64,000 nucleotides of DNA from Streptomyces sp. ALI-76-A (GTDB lineage: Bacteria > Actinomycetota > Actinomycetes > Streptomycetales > Streptomycetaceae). A program made the position numbers and the translations under genes. Location: positions 186,001-250,000 of the forward strand of contig NZ_JASVWB010000002.1 in NCBI RefSeq assembly GCF_030287445.1. Direction: 5' to 3'. Below, piece after piece: positions 8,403 through 16,921 of the stretch. How positions within the stretch are numbered: position 1 is the stretch's first letter; every line of letters starts with the position of its first letter. The notes under the pieces are model-generated. The model saw only the letters and a list, made by a program, of their open reading frames with translations. It searched no databases and was not told the origin of the DNA.

Positions 8403-9506
8403 ATGGCCGACATCATCCGGCGCCTGGGCTGGCGCCATCTGCGCGGCGCCCCGACGACGCATGTGCGCCACCACCGCTCCGGCAAGCTGGTGCACGACGG
8501 GCCGGGGCTCAGCTTCTGGTTCCGCGCGTTGAGCGCCGCGCTGTCAGAAGTGCCGGTCGACGACCGGGAGTTGGCCATGACCTTTCACGCCCGCACAGGT
8601 GACTTCCAGGACGTGACGGTGCAGTCCACGGTGACGTACCGGATCAGCGACCCGGCCGTAGCCGCCGCCCGCCTGGACTTCTCCATCGACCCGGACACCG
8701 GGGTATGGCGCGGTGCACCGTTGGAACAGCTCGGTACGCTGCTGACGGAGACGGCGCAGCAGCACGCGCTGGACGTCCTCGCACGCACGTCGCTGTCGTC
8801 GGCGCTGATGGACGGTGTGACGGCGGTGCGGGAACGGGTGGCGGCGGGCCTGGCCTCAGAACCGCGGCTGCCGGCCACCGGCATCGAGATCGTGGCAGTC
8901 CGGGTTGTCGCACTGCGCCCCGAGCCGGAGGTGGAACGCGCGTTGCGCACCCCCGCACGCGAGCAGATCCAACAGGAGGCCGACCGGGCGACTTACGAGA
9001 GGCGAGCGGTGGCCGTCGAGCGGGAGCGGACCATCGCGGAGAACGAACTCGCAAGCCAGATAGAACTGGCGCGCCGCGAGGAGCAACTGGTCGAGCAGCG
9101 GGGTACGAACACCCGGCGCGAGGCAGAGGAGAACGCGGCCGCCGACAAGGTGCGGGCAGAGGCGGAGGCCACGCGTTCCGTGCGCCTCGCGGAGGCGGAG
9201 GCCGCAGGCTCGGTGAAACTGGCCGAGGCTGAGGCGCGGCGTACCGAACGGCTGACCCAGGCGGAGGCGGCTCGTACGGTGCAGTTCGCTCGTGCCGAGG
9301 CGGAAGCGGCGCGCGAGGTCGGCGAGGCACGGGCACAGGCCCAGGCGGCCTGGCTGCGCGTGCATGGAGAGGTCGACGTGGCCACCCTGCACGCGCTCAC
9401 CGGGACGCGGCTCGCAGAGAACCTTCCGCGCATCGACAGCGTGACGATATCGCCGGACGTCGTCACCGGCTTGCTGTCGAGGCTCGGTACAGGAGACCGG
9501 GGATGA
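8403..9506 (+). CDS. SPFH/Band 7 domain protein
   Basis: The 367-residue product starts at the ATG preceded by GGGGG at nine bases. Residues 1-190 form an SPFH (prohibitin-like) domain: FHARTGDFQDVTVQSTVTYRI, a long helix with SALMDGVTAVRERV, and IEIVAVRVVALRPEPEVERAL. Residues 190-320 are a long charged coiled coil built from repeats of the type RLAEAEA, ending in a short domain (TGTRLAENLPRIDSVTISPD). There is no N-terminal membrane hairpin, so it is probably cytosolic or peripherally attached. SPFH proteins oligomerise into rings or scaffolds. The stop overlaps the next start by four bases (ATGA), indicating co-translation with the NAD-kinase-like gene. Confidence 0.88.
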   Translation: MADIIRRLGWRHLRGAPTTHVRHHRSGKLVHDGPGLSFWFRALSAALSEVPVDDRELAMTFHARTGDFQDVTVQSTVTYRISDPAVAAARLDFSIDPDTGVWRGAPLEQLGTLLTETAQQHALDVLARTSLSSALMDGVTAVRERVAAGLASEPRLPATGIEIVAVRVVALRPEPEVERALRTPAREQIQQEADRATYERRAVAVERERTIAENELASQIELARREEQLVEQRGTNTRREAEENAAADKVRAEAEATRSVRLAEAEAAGSVKLAEAEARRTERLTQAEAARTVQFARAEAEAAREVGEARAQAQAAWLRVHGEVDVATLHALTGTRLAENLPRIDSVTISPDVVTGLLSRLGTGDRG

Positions 9507-10429
9507 GCTTGGCCCCGCGGGCCGTGCTGGTCTACCGCACCACGGAGTACGAGGAGTTGGTGGCCCGGCACGGCACGCACGGCCAGGCAGCGTTCTTTCT
9601 CTCGTCGCGCGGTCGTGACATCGAGGAGATCACCGAGCGTCACCGGCGCACCAGACGCGCGCTCGTGGAGGTGACGGCCGCCATTCCCCTGACGTGGCGC
9701 CAGAGTCACGTGGAGCGAAGGGACCTGGACCGGTTCCTGTTCGCCCCCGAGGACGTGGTGGTCGTCGTCGGCCAGGACGGGCTGGTGGCGAACGTCGCCA
9801 AGTACCTGACGGGACAGCCGGTGGTGGGCGTCGACGCCGACCCGGGCCGCAACCCGGGCGTCCTGGTCCGCCACCGGCCCGCCGACGCGCGGATGTTCCT
9901 GGCCGCCGCGCTGGCCGCCCGCACCGGCACCGGCACCGGCACCACCGAGCTGACCATGGTCGAAGCCGTCGCCGACGACAGCCAGCGACTGCTGGCACTC
10001 AACGAGATCTATGTGGGCGCCGCCGGCCACCAGACCGCCCGTTACCGCCTGGGTCTCGACGACGGACGCGGTGCCGTCGAGGCCCAGGCTTCCTCCGGGG
10101 TACTGGTGGGCACCGGCACGGGGGCCACCGGCTGGGTCCGGTCGGTGTGGCAGGAGCGGGGCCGCGGTGGGGCGGGCGGCGACTTGCGGCTGCCGGGCCC
10201 CACGGAGGAGCGGCTGGTGTGGTTCGTGCGGGAGGCGTGGCCCTCCCCCGCCACCGGCACCTCGCTGGTGGCTGGCGAGCTGGCGGCGGGCAACCGTCTG
10301 ACCCTCACCGTCGAGTCGGAGCGCCTTGTCGCGTTCGGCGACGGTATCGAGACCGACGCGGTGGAGCTCACTTGGGGCCAGCGTGTCCGGGTCGGGGCAT
10401 GCGCACAGCGCCTGCGCCTGGTGGGGTGA
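9503..10429 (+). CDS. NAD(+)/NADH kinase-like protein
   Basis: The product of 308 residues shows NAD-kinase fold landmarks in the right order: VVVVGQDGLVANVAKYL (86-102) in place of the GGDGT loop, an N-E pair in LALNEIYVG (164-172), and SSGVLVGTGTGATGW (197-211), equivalent to the GLxxSTPTGSTAY strand. The second Gly of the GGDG motif is Gln, so kinase activity cannot be assumed. The N-terminal 80 residues resemble no standard NAD kinase. It is translationally coupled to the SPFH gene, which argues for a shared process. Confidence 0.72.
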   Translation: MSLAPRAVLVYRTTEYEELVARHGTHGQAAFFLSSRGRDIEEITERHRRTRRALVEVTAAIPLTWRQSHVERRDLDRFLFAPEDVVVVVGQDGLVANVAKYLTGQPVVGVDADPGRNPGVLVRHRPADARMFLAAALAARTGTGTGTTELTMVEAVADDSQRLLALNEIYVGAAGHQTARYRLGLDDGRGAVEAQASSGVLVGTGTGATGWVRSVWQERGRGGAGGDLRLPGPTEERLVWFVREAWPSPATGTSLVAGELAAGNRLTLTVESERLVAFGDGIETDAVELTWGQRVRVGACAQRLRLVG

Positions 10430-10710
10430 GCGCCGGCGACGGCTCGCAGACTTGGCCAGCATCCCCAAACCCGCCTCGCAGACCCGCAGCAGGGGCCCGC
10501 CCTCGCTCCCCGGACGGCCTGCTGGGCCGCTGCCTACGACCACGCCGGGCGTCTGCGGTACCAGTGGCGTGCCCTGTGCTCACCCCCACCAGCCCGTGGT
10601 TGGCACGCCTCAAGTCCGCCCGCTCGTCATCAGACAGCAGCAACGCCTCAAGTTTCGAACCCCGAGGAGGAACTGACGCACCAGCAGCAGAAGTCACACC
10701 ACCGCTGACA

Positions 10711-10740
10711 AGCAGCTACTGGCGCAGGACACTAGCTGCT
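10711..10740. terminator. probable terminator hairpin at the end of the TetR gene
   Basis: The inverted repeat AGCAGCTA-N14-TAGCTGCT overlaps the stop codon of the minus-strand TetR gene. Its 8-base arms and lack of a U-run are usual for Streptomyces. The rest of the gap back to 10430 holds no recognisable gene. Confidence 0.4.
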
Positions 10741-11349
10741 CGCCGGTCGACCGTTCGCCAGCGCCTCGGTTCGCCAGCCGAGAAGGATCGCGCGGAGCGC
10801 CTGTTCGGCGAGGTGGCGGGCGCGATCATTGCCTGCGCTGCCGAGGTAACTGAGCGACGCGATGCCGTACAGCGTGCCCCAGAGGATCTCGCAGGCCTGA
10901 TCGGTATCGGCCAGGACCACGTCGTGTGCAGCCGACCAGGTGGTGAGCAGCTCCTTGAGGACGTCGATGGCCGGTTCCGCGACGCGCCGGCGTTCGTCCG
11001 CGTCAACCACCGGGTCGTTCATGACCTGGTAGAGGTGGGGGTGCTCGCCGGCGAACTGGACGTATTCCGACGCGATGCGCATCATGCGCTGGTCCGTATC
11101 GGGCTCCTGCGCGGCTCGACGGAACTCGGTCAGCATCAGGTGGTGACCGTGCGCGACCAGCTCCAGTAGGAGCGCGTCCTTGTTGGCGAAGTGCTGGTAG
11201 ACGACGGGCGCGGAATATTCGACGTCGGTGGCGATGCGCCGGATCGTCAGGGCCGCGATGCCCTCGGTTTCTAGGACGTGCAGCGCGGCCTCGATGATCC
11301 GCTCTCGGGTGTTCGCCCGTTCGCGGGCCCGTCTTGTACTGGTCGGCAT
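10732..11349 (-). CDS. TetR/AcrR-family transcriptional regulator
   Basis: The 205-residue protein carries the TetR helix-turn-helix at residues 12-60 (RERIIEAALHVLETEGIAAL, then IATDVEYSAPVVYQHFANKDALL) followed by a TetR_C-type effector domain (MMRIASEYVQFAGEHPHLYQVM, CEILWGTLYGIASLS). It is divergent from a Dabb-type gene. The 122-bp spacer contains two TAACG-N-CGTTA palindromes, very probably its own operators. The ligand is unknown; the adjacent Dabb and NAD-dependent epimerase-like genes are the likely targets. Confidence 0.93.
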   Translation of the reverse strand: MPTSTRRARERANTRERIIEAALHVLETEGIAALTIRRIATDVEYSAPVVYQHFANKDALLLELVAHGHHLMLTEFRRAAQEPDTDQRMMRIASEYVQFAGEHPHLYQVMNDPVVDADERRRVAEPAIDVLKELLTTWSAAHDVVLADTDQACEILWGTLYGIASLSYLGSAGNDRARHLAEQALRAILLGWRTEALANGRPASS

Positions 11350-11425
11350 GGTCCGTCACTTCGCTTCGATGGTGTCCTCGAACACTAGTCACCGCCTTGA
11401 CCGCGTCGGCGATGCGCGTCATAGT

Positions 11426-11455
11426 TAACGCCGTTATAAAATCTAACGACGTTAG
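11426..11455. promoter_or_regulatory. twin TetR operators TAACG-N-CGTTA
   Basis: TAACG-C-CGTTA lies at 11426-11436 and CTAACG-A-CGTTAG at 11443-11455, with centres 18 bp apart. They are the only AT-rich patch in the divergent spacer and sit 17 bases before the ATG of the Dabb-type gene, so a bound repressor would block its promoter and that of the TetR gene. Confidence 0.72.
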
Positions 11456-11471
11456 GAACGGGTAGTAAGTC

Positions 11472-11872
11472 ATGATCTACCACATCAACAGAGTCACGAT
11501 GAAGGCCACCGCGACGCCCGAGCAGATCGAGGCGGCGCTGGAGAGCTGGCGCAACCAGGGCGGGTCGAACCCTGCCGTCAAGTCCTTCGTCGTCGGCCGC
11601 GACCACGGCGGCGACTACACGTACAGCGCGGCTTCGTCGTCGAGGATCTTGACGGGCTCTTCGCCTACCTGACCCACCCGGCCACCTTCCAGACCGACCA
11701 CCTCGGGCTGCACCTGGTCGAACGGCTGGAGATCTTCGACGTCAGTGACGACGACCCTGACCTGAACGCCGAGATCCAGGAACTGCACCGGCGCCGCAAC
11801 GAGCTCAACCCGCAGATCGCCGGCATGCTCGCCGACGTGCCTACCTACACCGGCTCCGGCGTGGACGACTGA
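11472..11872 (+). pseudogene. Dabb-family (stress-response A/B barrel) gene, frameshifted
   Basis: The first frame reads MIYHINRVTMKATATPEQIEAA and KSFVVGRDHGGDYTYSA, which is the N-terminal part of a Dabb barrel. Near 11625 the matching continuation (FVVEDLDGLFAYLTHPATF, DHLGLHLVERLEIFDV) moves to another frame and runs to a TGA at 11870-11872. One missing base explains it. The remainder of about 133 codons is well conserved, so this is a recent lesion or a sequencing error. Dabb proteins are dimeric barrels, some with enzymatic roles. The gene lies 27 bases before the NAD-dependent gene and probably formed an operon with it. Confidence 0.75.
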
Positions 11873-11898
11873 CCGATACCCCGGAGGAGAAAACCGTC

Positions 11899-12801
11899 AT
11901 GGCCAAGCACGTCGTCATCGGTGCCGGTTCCATCGGTACCAACGTCGCTCGTCTGCTCGCCGAGCGCGGCGAGAGCGTCCGGATCGTCACCCGCAGCGGC
12001 TCCGGTCCCGAGCACCGGCTGATCGACCGGGTCGCAGCGGACGCGTCCGACCCGTCCCGCCTGACCGAGCTGTCCCGCGGCGCGGAAGTGATCTACCACT
12101 GCGCCAATCCACCCTCCTACACGGTGTGGGAGCGCCTGTTGCCGCCCCTCCAGACGGCGGCCATCACCGCCGCCAAGACGAACGACGCCGTCCTCGCGCT
12201 GACCGGCAGCCTTTACGCCTACGGTCCGCAGCCCGGTGGCCGGATGAACGAACACACCCCCATGGCCGCCACCGGGCACAAGGGCCGCCTGCGCAGACGC
12301 ATGTGGGAACAGGCCCTCGCCGGGGGGATCCGCACCGTCGAGGTCCGCGGCTCCGACTACATCGGCAAGGACGCCAACGGCATCTACTCCCTGCTCATCA
12401 AGTCGGCCCTGCAGAAGGGAAAAGCGGCCTGGATCACCGGCCACCTGGACATGCCGCACACCTTCACCTTCAACGGCGACATGGCACAGGCCCTCATCAC
12501 GCTGGCCTCGGAAGAACGCGCGTGGGGCCGCCCCTGGCACGTGCCGTCTCCGCCGGCCGTCACCATCCGCGAGCTGGCGCGGCGCTACGCCGTCGCGGCG
12601 GACCGACCACCGGTCAAACTGATCCAGATACCGCGCTCCGTGACGCGTACGGCCGGGCTGATCGCGCCGATCGCCCGCGAGATGGCCGAGATGGACTACC
12701 AGTGGTACGCGCCGTTCCACATGGACGCGACGGAGACCGCCGACACCTTCCGCCTGACCGCCACCGACCTCGACACCGCCGTCCGCAACGAGGTCAGCTG
12801 A
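11899..12801 (+). CDS. NAD(P)-dependent epimerase/dehydratase-like (atypical SDR) protein
   Basis: The 300-residue product begins with a nucleotide-binding Rossmann motif, HVVIGAGSIGTNVARLLAERG, followed by VRIVTRSGSG. The extended-SDR pattern follows: AEVIYHCANPPSY, LTGSLYAYGPQPGG (Ser-x-x-x-Tyr in SLYAYG is degenerate), and a substrate region HTFTFNGDMAQALITLASEE. A GGAGGAGAA site lies nine bases upstream of the ATG. The G-A-G-S-I-G form resembles atypical SDRs that act as NADH-binding oxidoreductases or isomerases. It is probably controlled with the Dabb gene by the TetR regulator. Confidence 0.88.
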   Translation: MAKHVVIGAGSIGTNVARLLAERGESVRIVTRSGSGPEHRLIDRVAADASDPSRLTELSRGAEVIYHCANPPSYTVWERLLPPLQTAAITAAKTNDAVLALTGSLYAYGPQPGGRMNEHTPMAATGHKGRLRRRMWEQALAGGIRTVEVRGSDYIGKDANGIYSLLIKSALQKGKAAWITGHLDMPHTFTFNGDMAQALITLASEERAWGRPWHVPSPPAVTIRELARRYAVAADRPPVKLIQIPRSVTRTAGLIAPIAREMAEMDYQWYAPFHMDATETADTFRLTATDLDTAVRNEVS

Positions 12802-13204
12802 ACTCCCACCACCACACCTGCACGTCGACGGCAGGTCCGCCGACACCGTGAACGTTCGTGGTACGTCACACCACCGGCTTCGCTCCGTCCTCAAGGCGCC
12901 AGGGACGGACCGGCGCCGGTGGCGGGGGTGTGTCAGTCATCGTGCCGGCCGAGTCGCCACCGCCGTCACTCCGACCGGGAAGGAAGCCTTCGACAAGCGG
13001 CGGCCCAGCCGCCTCACGCAGGCGTCGCCGGGCCTCGACGCGGACGGCGCCCGCTGCGGACGACACAGCTCCATCCGGGCCGGGCGAGGGATGCACGGGC
13101 GGTGACGATATGCTCACGCGGTGAGCCGGAATCCTCGTCGCGCCGTCGTCGCAGGACGGGACAAGAGCCGGTCGGGTCGAGCGAGGAGCCAGGGAGGCGA
13201 TGGG
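12802..13204. other. intergenic stretch, no gene recognised
   Basis: About 400 bases separate the epimerase-like gene from the Ppx/GppA gene. Open frames exist on both strands, but none has a ribosome binding site with a recognisable domain. A GTG at 13121 could extend the Ppx gene by 28 residues, but the added part is Arg/Ser-rich and unlike the family. Confidence 0.4.
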
Positions 13205-14128
13205 GTGCGGCAGGCGGGTGTGCTCGATGTCGGCTGCCACAGTGCCCTGTTGACGGTGGTGCGGCGGCGTCCGGGTACGGTGCTGGAGCCGGTGCTCTCG
13301 CATAAGGTGCGACTGAGGCTGCACGAGACCTTGGACCGCAAGGGGCGGCTGGACGAGGCCGGGGTGAAAAGCGTCGAGCGGGCAGTGGCCGAGGCCGTCG
13401 CCGCGGACCCCCGTCTGCGCGGTCCGGACGTGTACGCATTCGCGACCTCGGTCATCCGGGACGCCCCCAACCGAGACGAGATCATCGCGCGGGTGGCACG
13501 CACCACGGGCACCCGCCTGTGCGTTCTGCCCGGCGAGGAAGAGGCGCGGCTGGCCTACGTGGCCGCCCGCCAGTGGGCAGGCCCGACGGCCGGGCAGCTG
13601 CTGGTCCTGGACATCGGCGGAGGCACCGTGGAGATTGCCTCCGGCGTCGCAGAGCAGCCCGGCGCCACGCACTCACTGCCGCTGGGTGCCCGCAGGATCA
13701 CCCGTGACTGGCTCCCCGCCGGCACCGCGCCGACCCAACGCCGCCTGGCCGAGATCCGACAGCACCTGTGCCGGTCCCTGCAAGCCGTCCCCGGCCTGCC
13801 GCAGGCCGAACCGGGCGGGCGAGTGCTGGCCTGCTCCAAGACCTTCGAACAACTCGCCCGGCTCACCGCCGCCCAGGGCAAAGCACCGCGAAACAGGCGG
13901 CAGCTCGCGCTACCCGAACTGCGTGCGTCCGTCTCCCTGCTGGCCGGCACGGGACCCTCCCGCCGTGCCAAGCTGCCGGGCATCTCCCGGCACCGCGCCG
14001 AACAGTCCCTGGCCGGAGCCCTGATCGCAGAATCCCTCATGGAAGCCTGCGGGGCCGAACACGTCGAGATCTGCCCCTGGTCCACCCGGGAGGGACTCCT
14101 GCTCGAACGCCTCGGCGTCCCCCACTAG
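13205..14128 (+). CDS. Ppx/GppA family phosphatase
   Basis: From the GTG at 13205 (GAGG eight bases upstream) the product is 307 residues, the normal length of the short actinobacterial Ppx/GppA proteins. It shows the ASKHA-fold phosphate loops: GVLDVGCHSALLTVV (usual DxGSNS), FATSVIRDAPNRDE, the catalytic-loop segment PGEEEARLAYVAA, and LVLDIGGGTVEIASG. The family hydrolyses polyphosphate or pppGpp; the short form retains only the catalytic core. The DVGCHS variant of the first loop is slightly unusual. It stands alone and is followed directly by IS5 debris. Confidence 0.9.
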   Translation: MRQAGVLDVGCHSALLTVVRRRPGTVLEPVLSHKVRLRLHETLDRKGRLDEAGVKSVERAVAEAVAADPRLRGPDVYAFATSVIRDAPNRDEIIARVARTTGTRLCVLPGEEEARLAYVAARQWAGPTAGQLLVLDIGGGTVEIASGVAEQPGATHSLPLGARRITRDWLPAGTAPTQRRLAEIRQHLCRSLQAVPGLPQAEPGGRVLACSKTFEQLARLTAAQGKAPRNRRQLALPELRASVSLLAGTGPSRRAKLPGISRHRAEQSLAGALIAESLMEACGAEHVEICPWSTREGLLLERLGVPH

Positions 14129-14490
14129 CCGTTCGCTGCACCAGCGCACCCCCACGGGCCCCGGTCTGCACGGCAGCTCGTACGGTGCACGGATCGAGGT
14201 GGAGTCAACCGAGACGTCCCAGTCGGTCCCACCAGCGGCATGGGCCTGGGCCTGGGCCTGGGCCTGCACCTACTGAAGCAACCGTTCCCAGGTTCCGTCA
14301 GCCGACCAGCGCCGGTGACGCTCATAGACGGTCTTCCACGGCCCATAGCGTTCCGGCAGATCACGCCACTGCAGCCCGGTCCGCACCCGGTGCCGGATGC
14401 CGTCGACCACCTGGCGGTGATCGTGCCACTGCCCGCAGCGGTTGTTGCCTCTGGAACGGCTCGACACGTCGCCGCTCCGCCTCTGTCAGA
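14129..14490 (-). pseudogene. IS5-family transposase remnant with amber codon and frameshift
   Basis: The minus strand encodes the N-terminal part of an IS5-type transposase: HDHRQVVDGIRHRVRTGLQWRD, then LPERYGPWKTVYERHRRWSA and DGTWERLLQ. The next codon is TAG at 14270-14272, where relatives have Gln; the frame continues with VQAQAQAQA and WDVSVDSTSIRA. Upstream, LTEAERRRVEPF lies in a different frame, so there is also a frameshift near 14445. The catalytic core is missing. It abuts the Ppx stop. Confidence 0.75.
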
Positions 14491-14543
14491 TCCCCCGACC
14501 AGTCATACAAGAGCCAAGGAATCAGCGGGGGGCATGGGCACGG

Positions 14544-14954
14544 TCAGCACCTGCGATGCCACCACGCCAGCTCTGGGTCTGCCATCGGCTCGTGACGCGT
14601 TCGCCCGAGGAGCACCACGTCCAAGCGCTCCACCTGCATCCGGAGTTCGGCGGCGGCTCTTGGCGGGAGCATGAACAGAGCGTCTTGCAGTTTGTCCCGA
14701 GCCCAACCCTCACCGCAGCAGGGGCAGGTGAACTCAGCCTCCCACCGTCTCCAACGGCGTTTGGTGCCATGGACGCGCACGGACCACACACTCAGCGCCA
14801 CTGCCACGACACCCGGAGACAATCGCTCCCGTTCGAGCACACGGATGGCGGCATTTGCTGCTCCCGACAGCCCGGGGACATCGCGATACCGCACCCAGGG
14901 TCTTCCCCAGCCACGTTCCCGCGACCGAAGTGAAGCTGGTGTCCTACGCGGCAC
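14544..14954 (-). CDS. hypothetical protein with a zinc-ribbon-like Cys pair
   Basis: The product of 136 residues is Arg-rich at the start and has FTCPCCGEGWARDKLQDALF near residue 90, then PRAAAELRMQVERLDVVLLGRT. Helix-rich, Streptomyces-like composition supports coding. I do not recognise the family. It ends beside the IS5 remnant, so the natural C-terminus may be lost. Confidence 0.45.
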   Translation of the reverse strand: MPRRTPASLRSRERGWGRPWVRYRDVPGLSGAANAAIRVLERERLSPGVVAVALSVWSVRVHGTKRRWRRWEAEFTCPCCGEGWARDKLQDALFMLPPRAAAELRMQVERLDVVLLGRTRHEPMADPELAWWHRRC

Positions 14955-15526
14955 GGCCCCTTCGAGTGCAAGTCATGGACCGCATCCTCCCACAGTCCAT
15001 GATCGACCCGACAGAACTTAGCCCGACCCCTGCACACAGCGGCCGGGGGCATCCCCTCCCCGTAGGCCGCCGGCCACTCCCCCTTCGCCCGCCCCGGTGC
15101 GGCACCAGTTCGCCTGCCGGTGCCGCGCCCTGCCCGAAAGGCAGACCGCCGTGCCCGTACACGCCTGTCCGAACGAACCGCGCTCGCCGCCCACTTCTCC
15201 CCCGACCAACTCGCCGCCGAAACGACAAGTAGACCCCGGCCGACGTCTGGAGCCGCCGCGACGGCAGCGAGCGCCTGGCCTCTACCGGACGCACGAGGAA
15301 CTGGCCCAGCCGGAGCTGACCTGCCAGTTCGTCACCCCCTCGGAGCGAGAAGTGGCCCGCCGCCCTCGCCGACCCGGGGCCAGCCTGCCCGCTGGGCCTG
15401 TGGTCCGCAGCCTTGAACGACTGCGACGACTGACCGACAGCGCGGTCGCCGTGACCGGCAACTGGGCTCTACCGAGCACGCCATCGCCCGCGCGAACAAC
15501 TTCGCCACCGCTCTCGCCGCAGCCGA
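14955..15526. other. decayed region, no intact gene
   Basis: No frame is supported over these 570 bases. Plus-strand scraps such as ALAAHFSPDQLAAET suggest an eroded gene broken by several frameshifts, but I cannot name it. Confidence 0.35.
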
Positions 15527-15680
15527 TCACACCGTTTCGGCGACGAGTTCCATGCCGTTGACGGAGCTGGAGTCGTCGGAGGCGAGGAAGAGGGCGGCGG
15601 TGGCGATTTCGTCGGGGCGGCCCATCTGGCCGCGGGGGACGAGGGACTCGAACTGCGCTTGGTGGTCTCGTCGAAGAGTC
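15527..15680 (-). pseudogene. short-chain dehydrogenase remnant (C-terminal 48 residues)
   Basis: The minus strand reads [18 protein letters not shown], then [19 protein letters not shown] and VAETV before a TGA. This is the C-terminal signature of classical SDR oxidoreductases ([24 protein letters not shown]). The Rossmann and active-site parts are gone. The homologous stretch stops about 40 bases from a divergently oriented TetR tail. Confidence 0.72.
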
Positions 15681-15714
15681 TTCCTGCTTGGCGGTGGCGA
15701 CTTGACCGGGGGTC

Positions 15715-15930
15715 AGACAAGAAAGCCGTCGCCGCGCGGCTCGCCGACACCGCCCGCGAAGCCGGCGCCGCCGACCCTGAACAGCTCGGCGAGCAGCTCG
15801 CGCTGCTCATCGACGCGCCGCGGACCGCACCCGGGTACTCAACGCCGACGCCTTCCCCACCGCCGCCGCCATCGCCGCCGTCCTCATCGACAACGCCATC
15901 CCCGCCACAACCGGCGATGACCGGCGGCGG
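15715..15930 (+). pseudogene. TetR-family regulator remnant (C-terminal domain)
   Basis: The plus strand reads KKAVAARLADTAREAGAAD, PEQLGEQLALLID and, in another frame, TRVLNADAFPTAAAIAAVL IDNAIP. This is the end of a TetR_C domain of the kind paired with SDR genes. The helix-turn-helix is missing and a frameshift sits near 15825. Together with the SDR tail this is the relic of a divergent SDR-TetR pair whose 5' halves and promoters were deleted. Confidence 0.65.
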
Positions 15931-15945
15931 GAGGAAGTGTCGAGT

Positions 15946-16214
15946 AGACGTGGCACCCCGCGGCCGGGCTGGACGCGCTGCCCGTCGCGCGGTTGCACCC
16001 GCTGGTACGCGACACCAGCCCCCAGCCACCCGCCCCGGACCTGCTGGCCTTTGCGGAACTGCCCGCCCGCCTGCTGTGGGCCGCAGCAGAAGCGGCCGGG
16101 GAGACCGGCGACCCGCGAAGGCTTCAGGAGTTCGAGGCCGTCATCCCGGCCCCGAGGCGCTGGCGCGCCGCCGGTTCGCACAGACGCCTGCTCACATACG
16201 TCCGTACGCGGTAG
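15946..16214 (+). pseudogene. hypothetical protein fragment
   Basis: One frame reads WHPAAGLDALPVARLHPLVRD, then PPAPDLLAFAELPARLLWAA and DPRRLQEFEAVIPAPRRWRAAG before a TAG. Composition is protein-like, but there is no start codon with a ribosome binding site and no recognised domain. It lies 26 bases before the long palindrome, which may have been its terminator. Confidence 0.35.
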
Positions 16215-16240
16215 CGCATGAAGAACTCGTACGCAGCTGG

Positions 16241-16305
16241 GAGGTTGTGAGGATGCGGGTGGCCCACCAGTGTCACTGGTGGGCCACCCGCATCCTCACA
16301 ACCTC
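16241..16305. repeat. 65-bp perfect palindrome (32-bp arms, one-base centre)
   Basis: The left arm (16241-16272, starting GAGGTTGTGAGGATGCGGG) and the right arm (16274-16305) are exact reverse complements around a single T at 16273. No mismatch occurs over 32 bp. It could act as a bidirectional terminator or cruciform, or mark a mobile-element or recombination scar. No coding frame crosses it meaningfully. Confidence 0.9.
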
Positions 16306-16921
16306 AACGAGCCGGAGACTTGCCACCCCCTCTCATCCACTCCACCGCGGCGCTCGCCTCGCGGAGCAGCACGGCGTCGACTTCTGAACCGAGCCAGGTG
16401 AACCATCCACGCTGATCAGCAGTGGGTGGTCCATCTGGGCCACGCCAGCCCGAAACGAAGGCCGACAGGCGCAGCCAACCCGTCGGGTTGAAACCCGCCG
16501 TCGGGTTCTGGATCCCACGGGCGGACTCCCGACACTACGAACGGCGGACCTCCGGCGATCAGCCGACTTGAGCCGCGTCCGCAGCACGCACTCCCAGTCG
16601 GCCTCAGGTGCTTCGGGCCCCTCAGAGCAACTGCCAGCAGAAGTACGGAACCAGGTCAGAGGTCAGCCGCAACAGACCACTCCATCAGGCAACTTCACTC
16701 CCGAGCGAATGAGATCGCTTCATCCTTGAGTTGCCGCTCACGGGGGCTGGTGTGGCCGGTCATGGGCGTGTTCATGCTGGTCGGTGGCGTGATCGGTTAC
16801 AGGTGATCATCTGGTCATGGAGTGATTCGCCGGAACTGGGGCCGCAGAGCGTCCGTGCCGTCTACTGCCCACGGAAGCAAGGGAGTTCACGGGGCGAGAG
16901 AGAGGGCGAAGGGTGGTCGCG
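16306..16921. other. intergenic region with twin CCCG/CGGG dyads
   Basis: No gene is supported here. Two adjacent short dyads stand out: CAACCCG-T-CGGGTTG at 16476-16490 and AACCCG-N4-CGGGTT at 16492-16507. They might be an operator pair or small hairpins. The sequence around 16690-16810 is less G+C-rich than its neighbours and could hold a promoter for the small coiled-coil gene. Confidence 0.4.

Noticed and set aside
14223..14275. GGGCCT-type hexamer repeat, considered as a microsatellite or telomere-like repeat
   Set aside because: It encodes the QAQAQA stretch of the IS5 remnant, a normal feature of this transposase.
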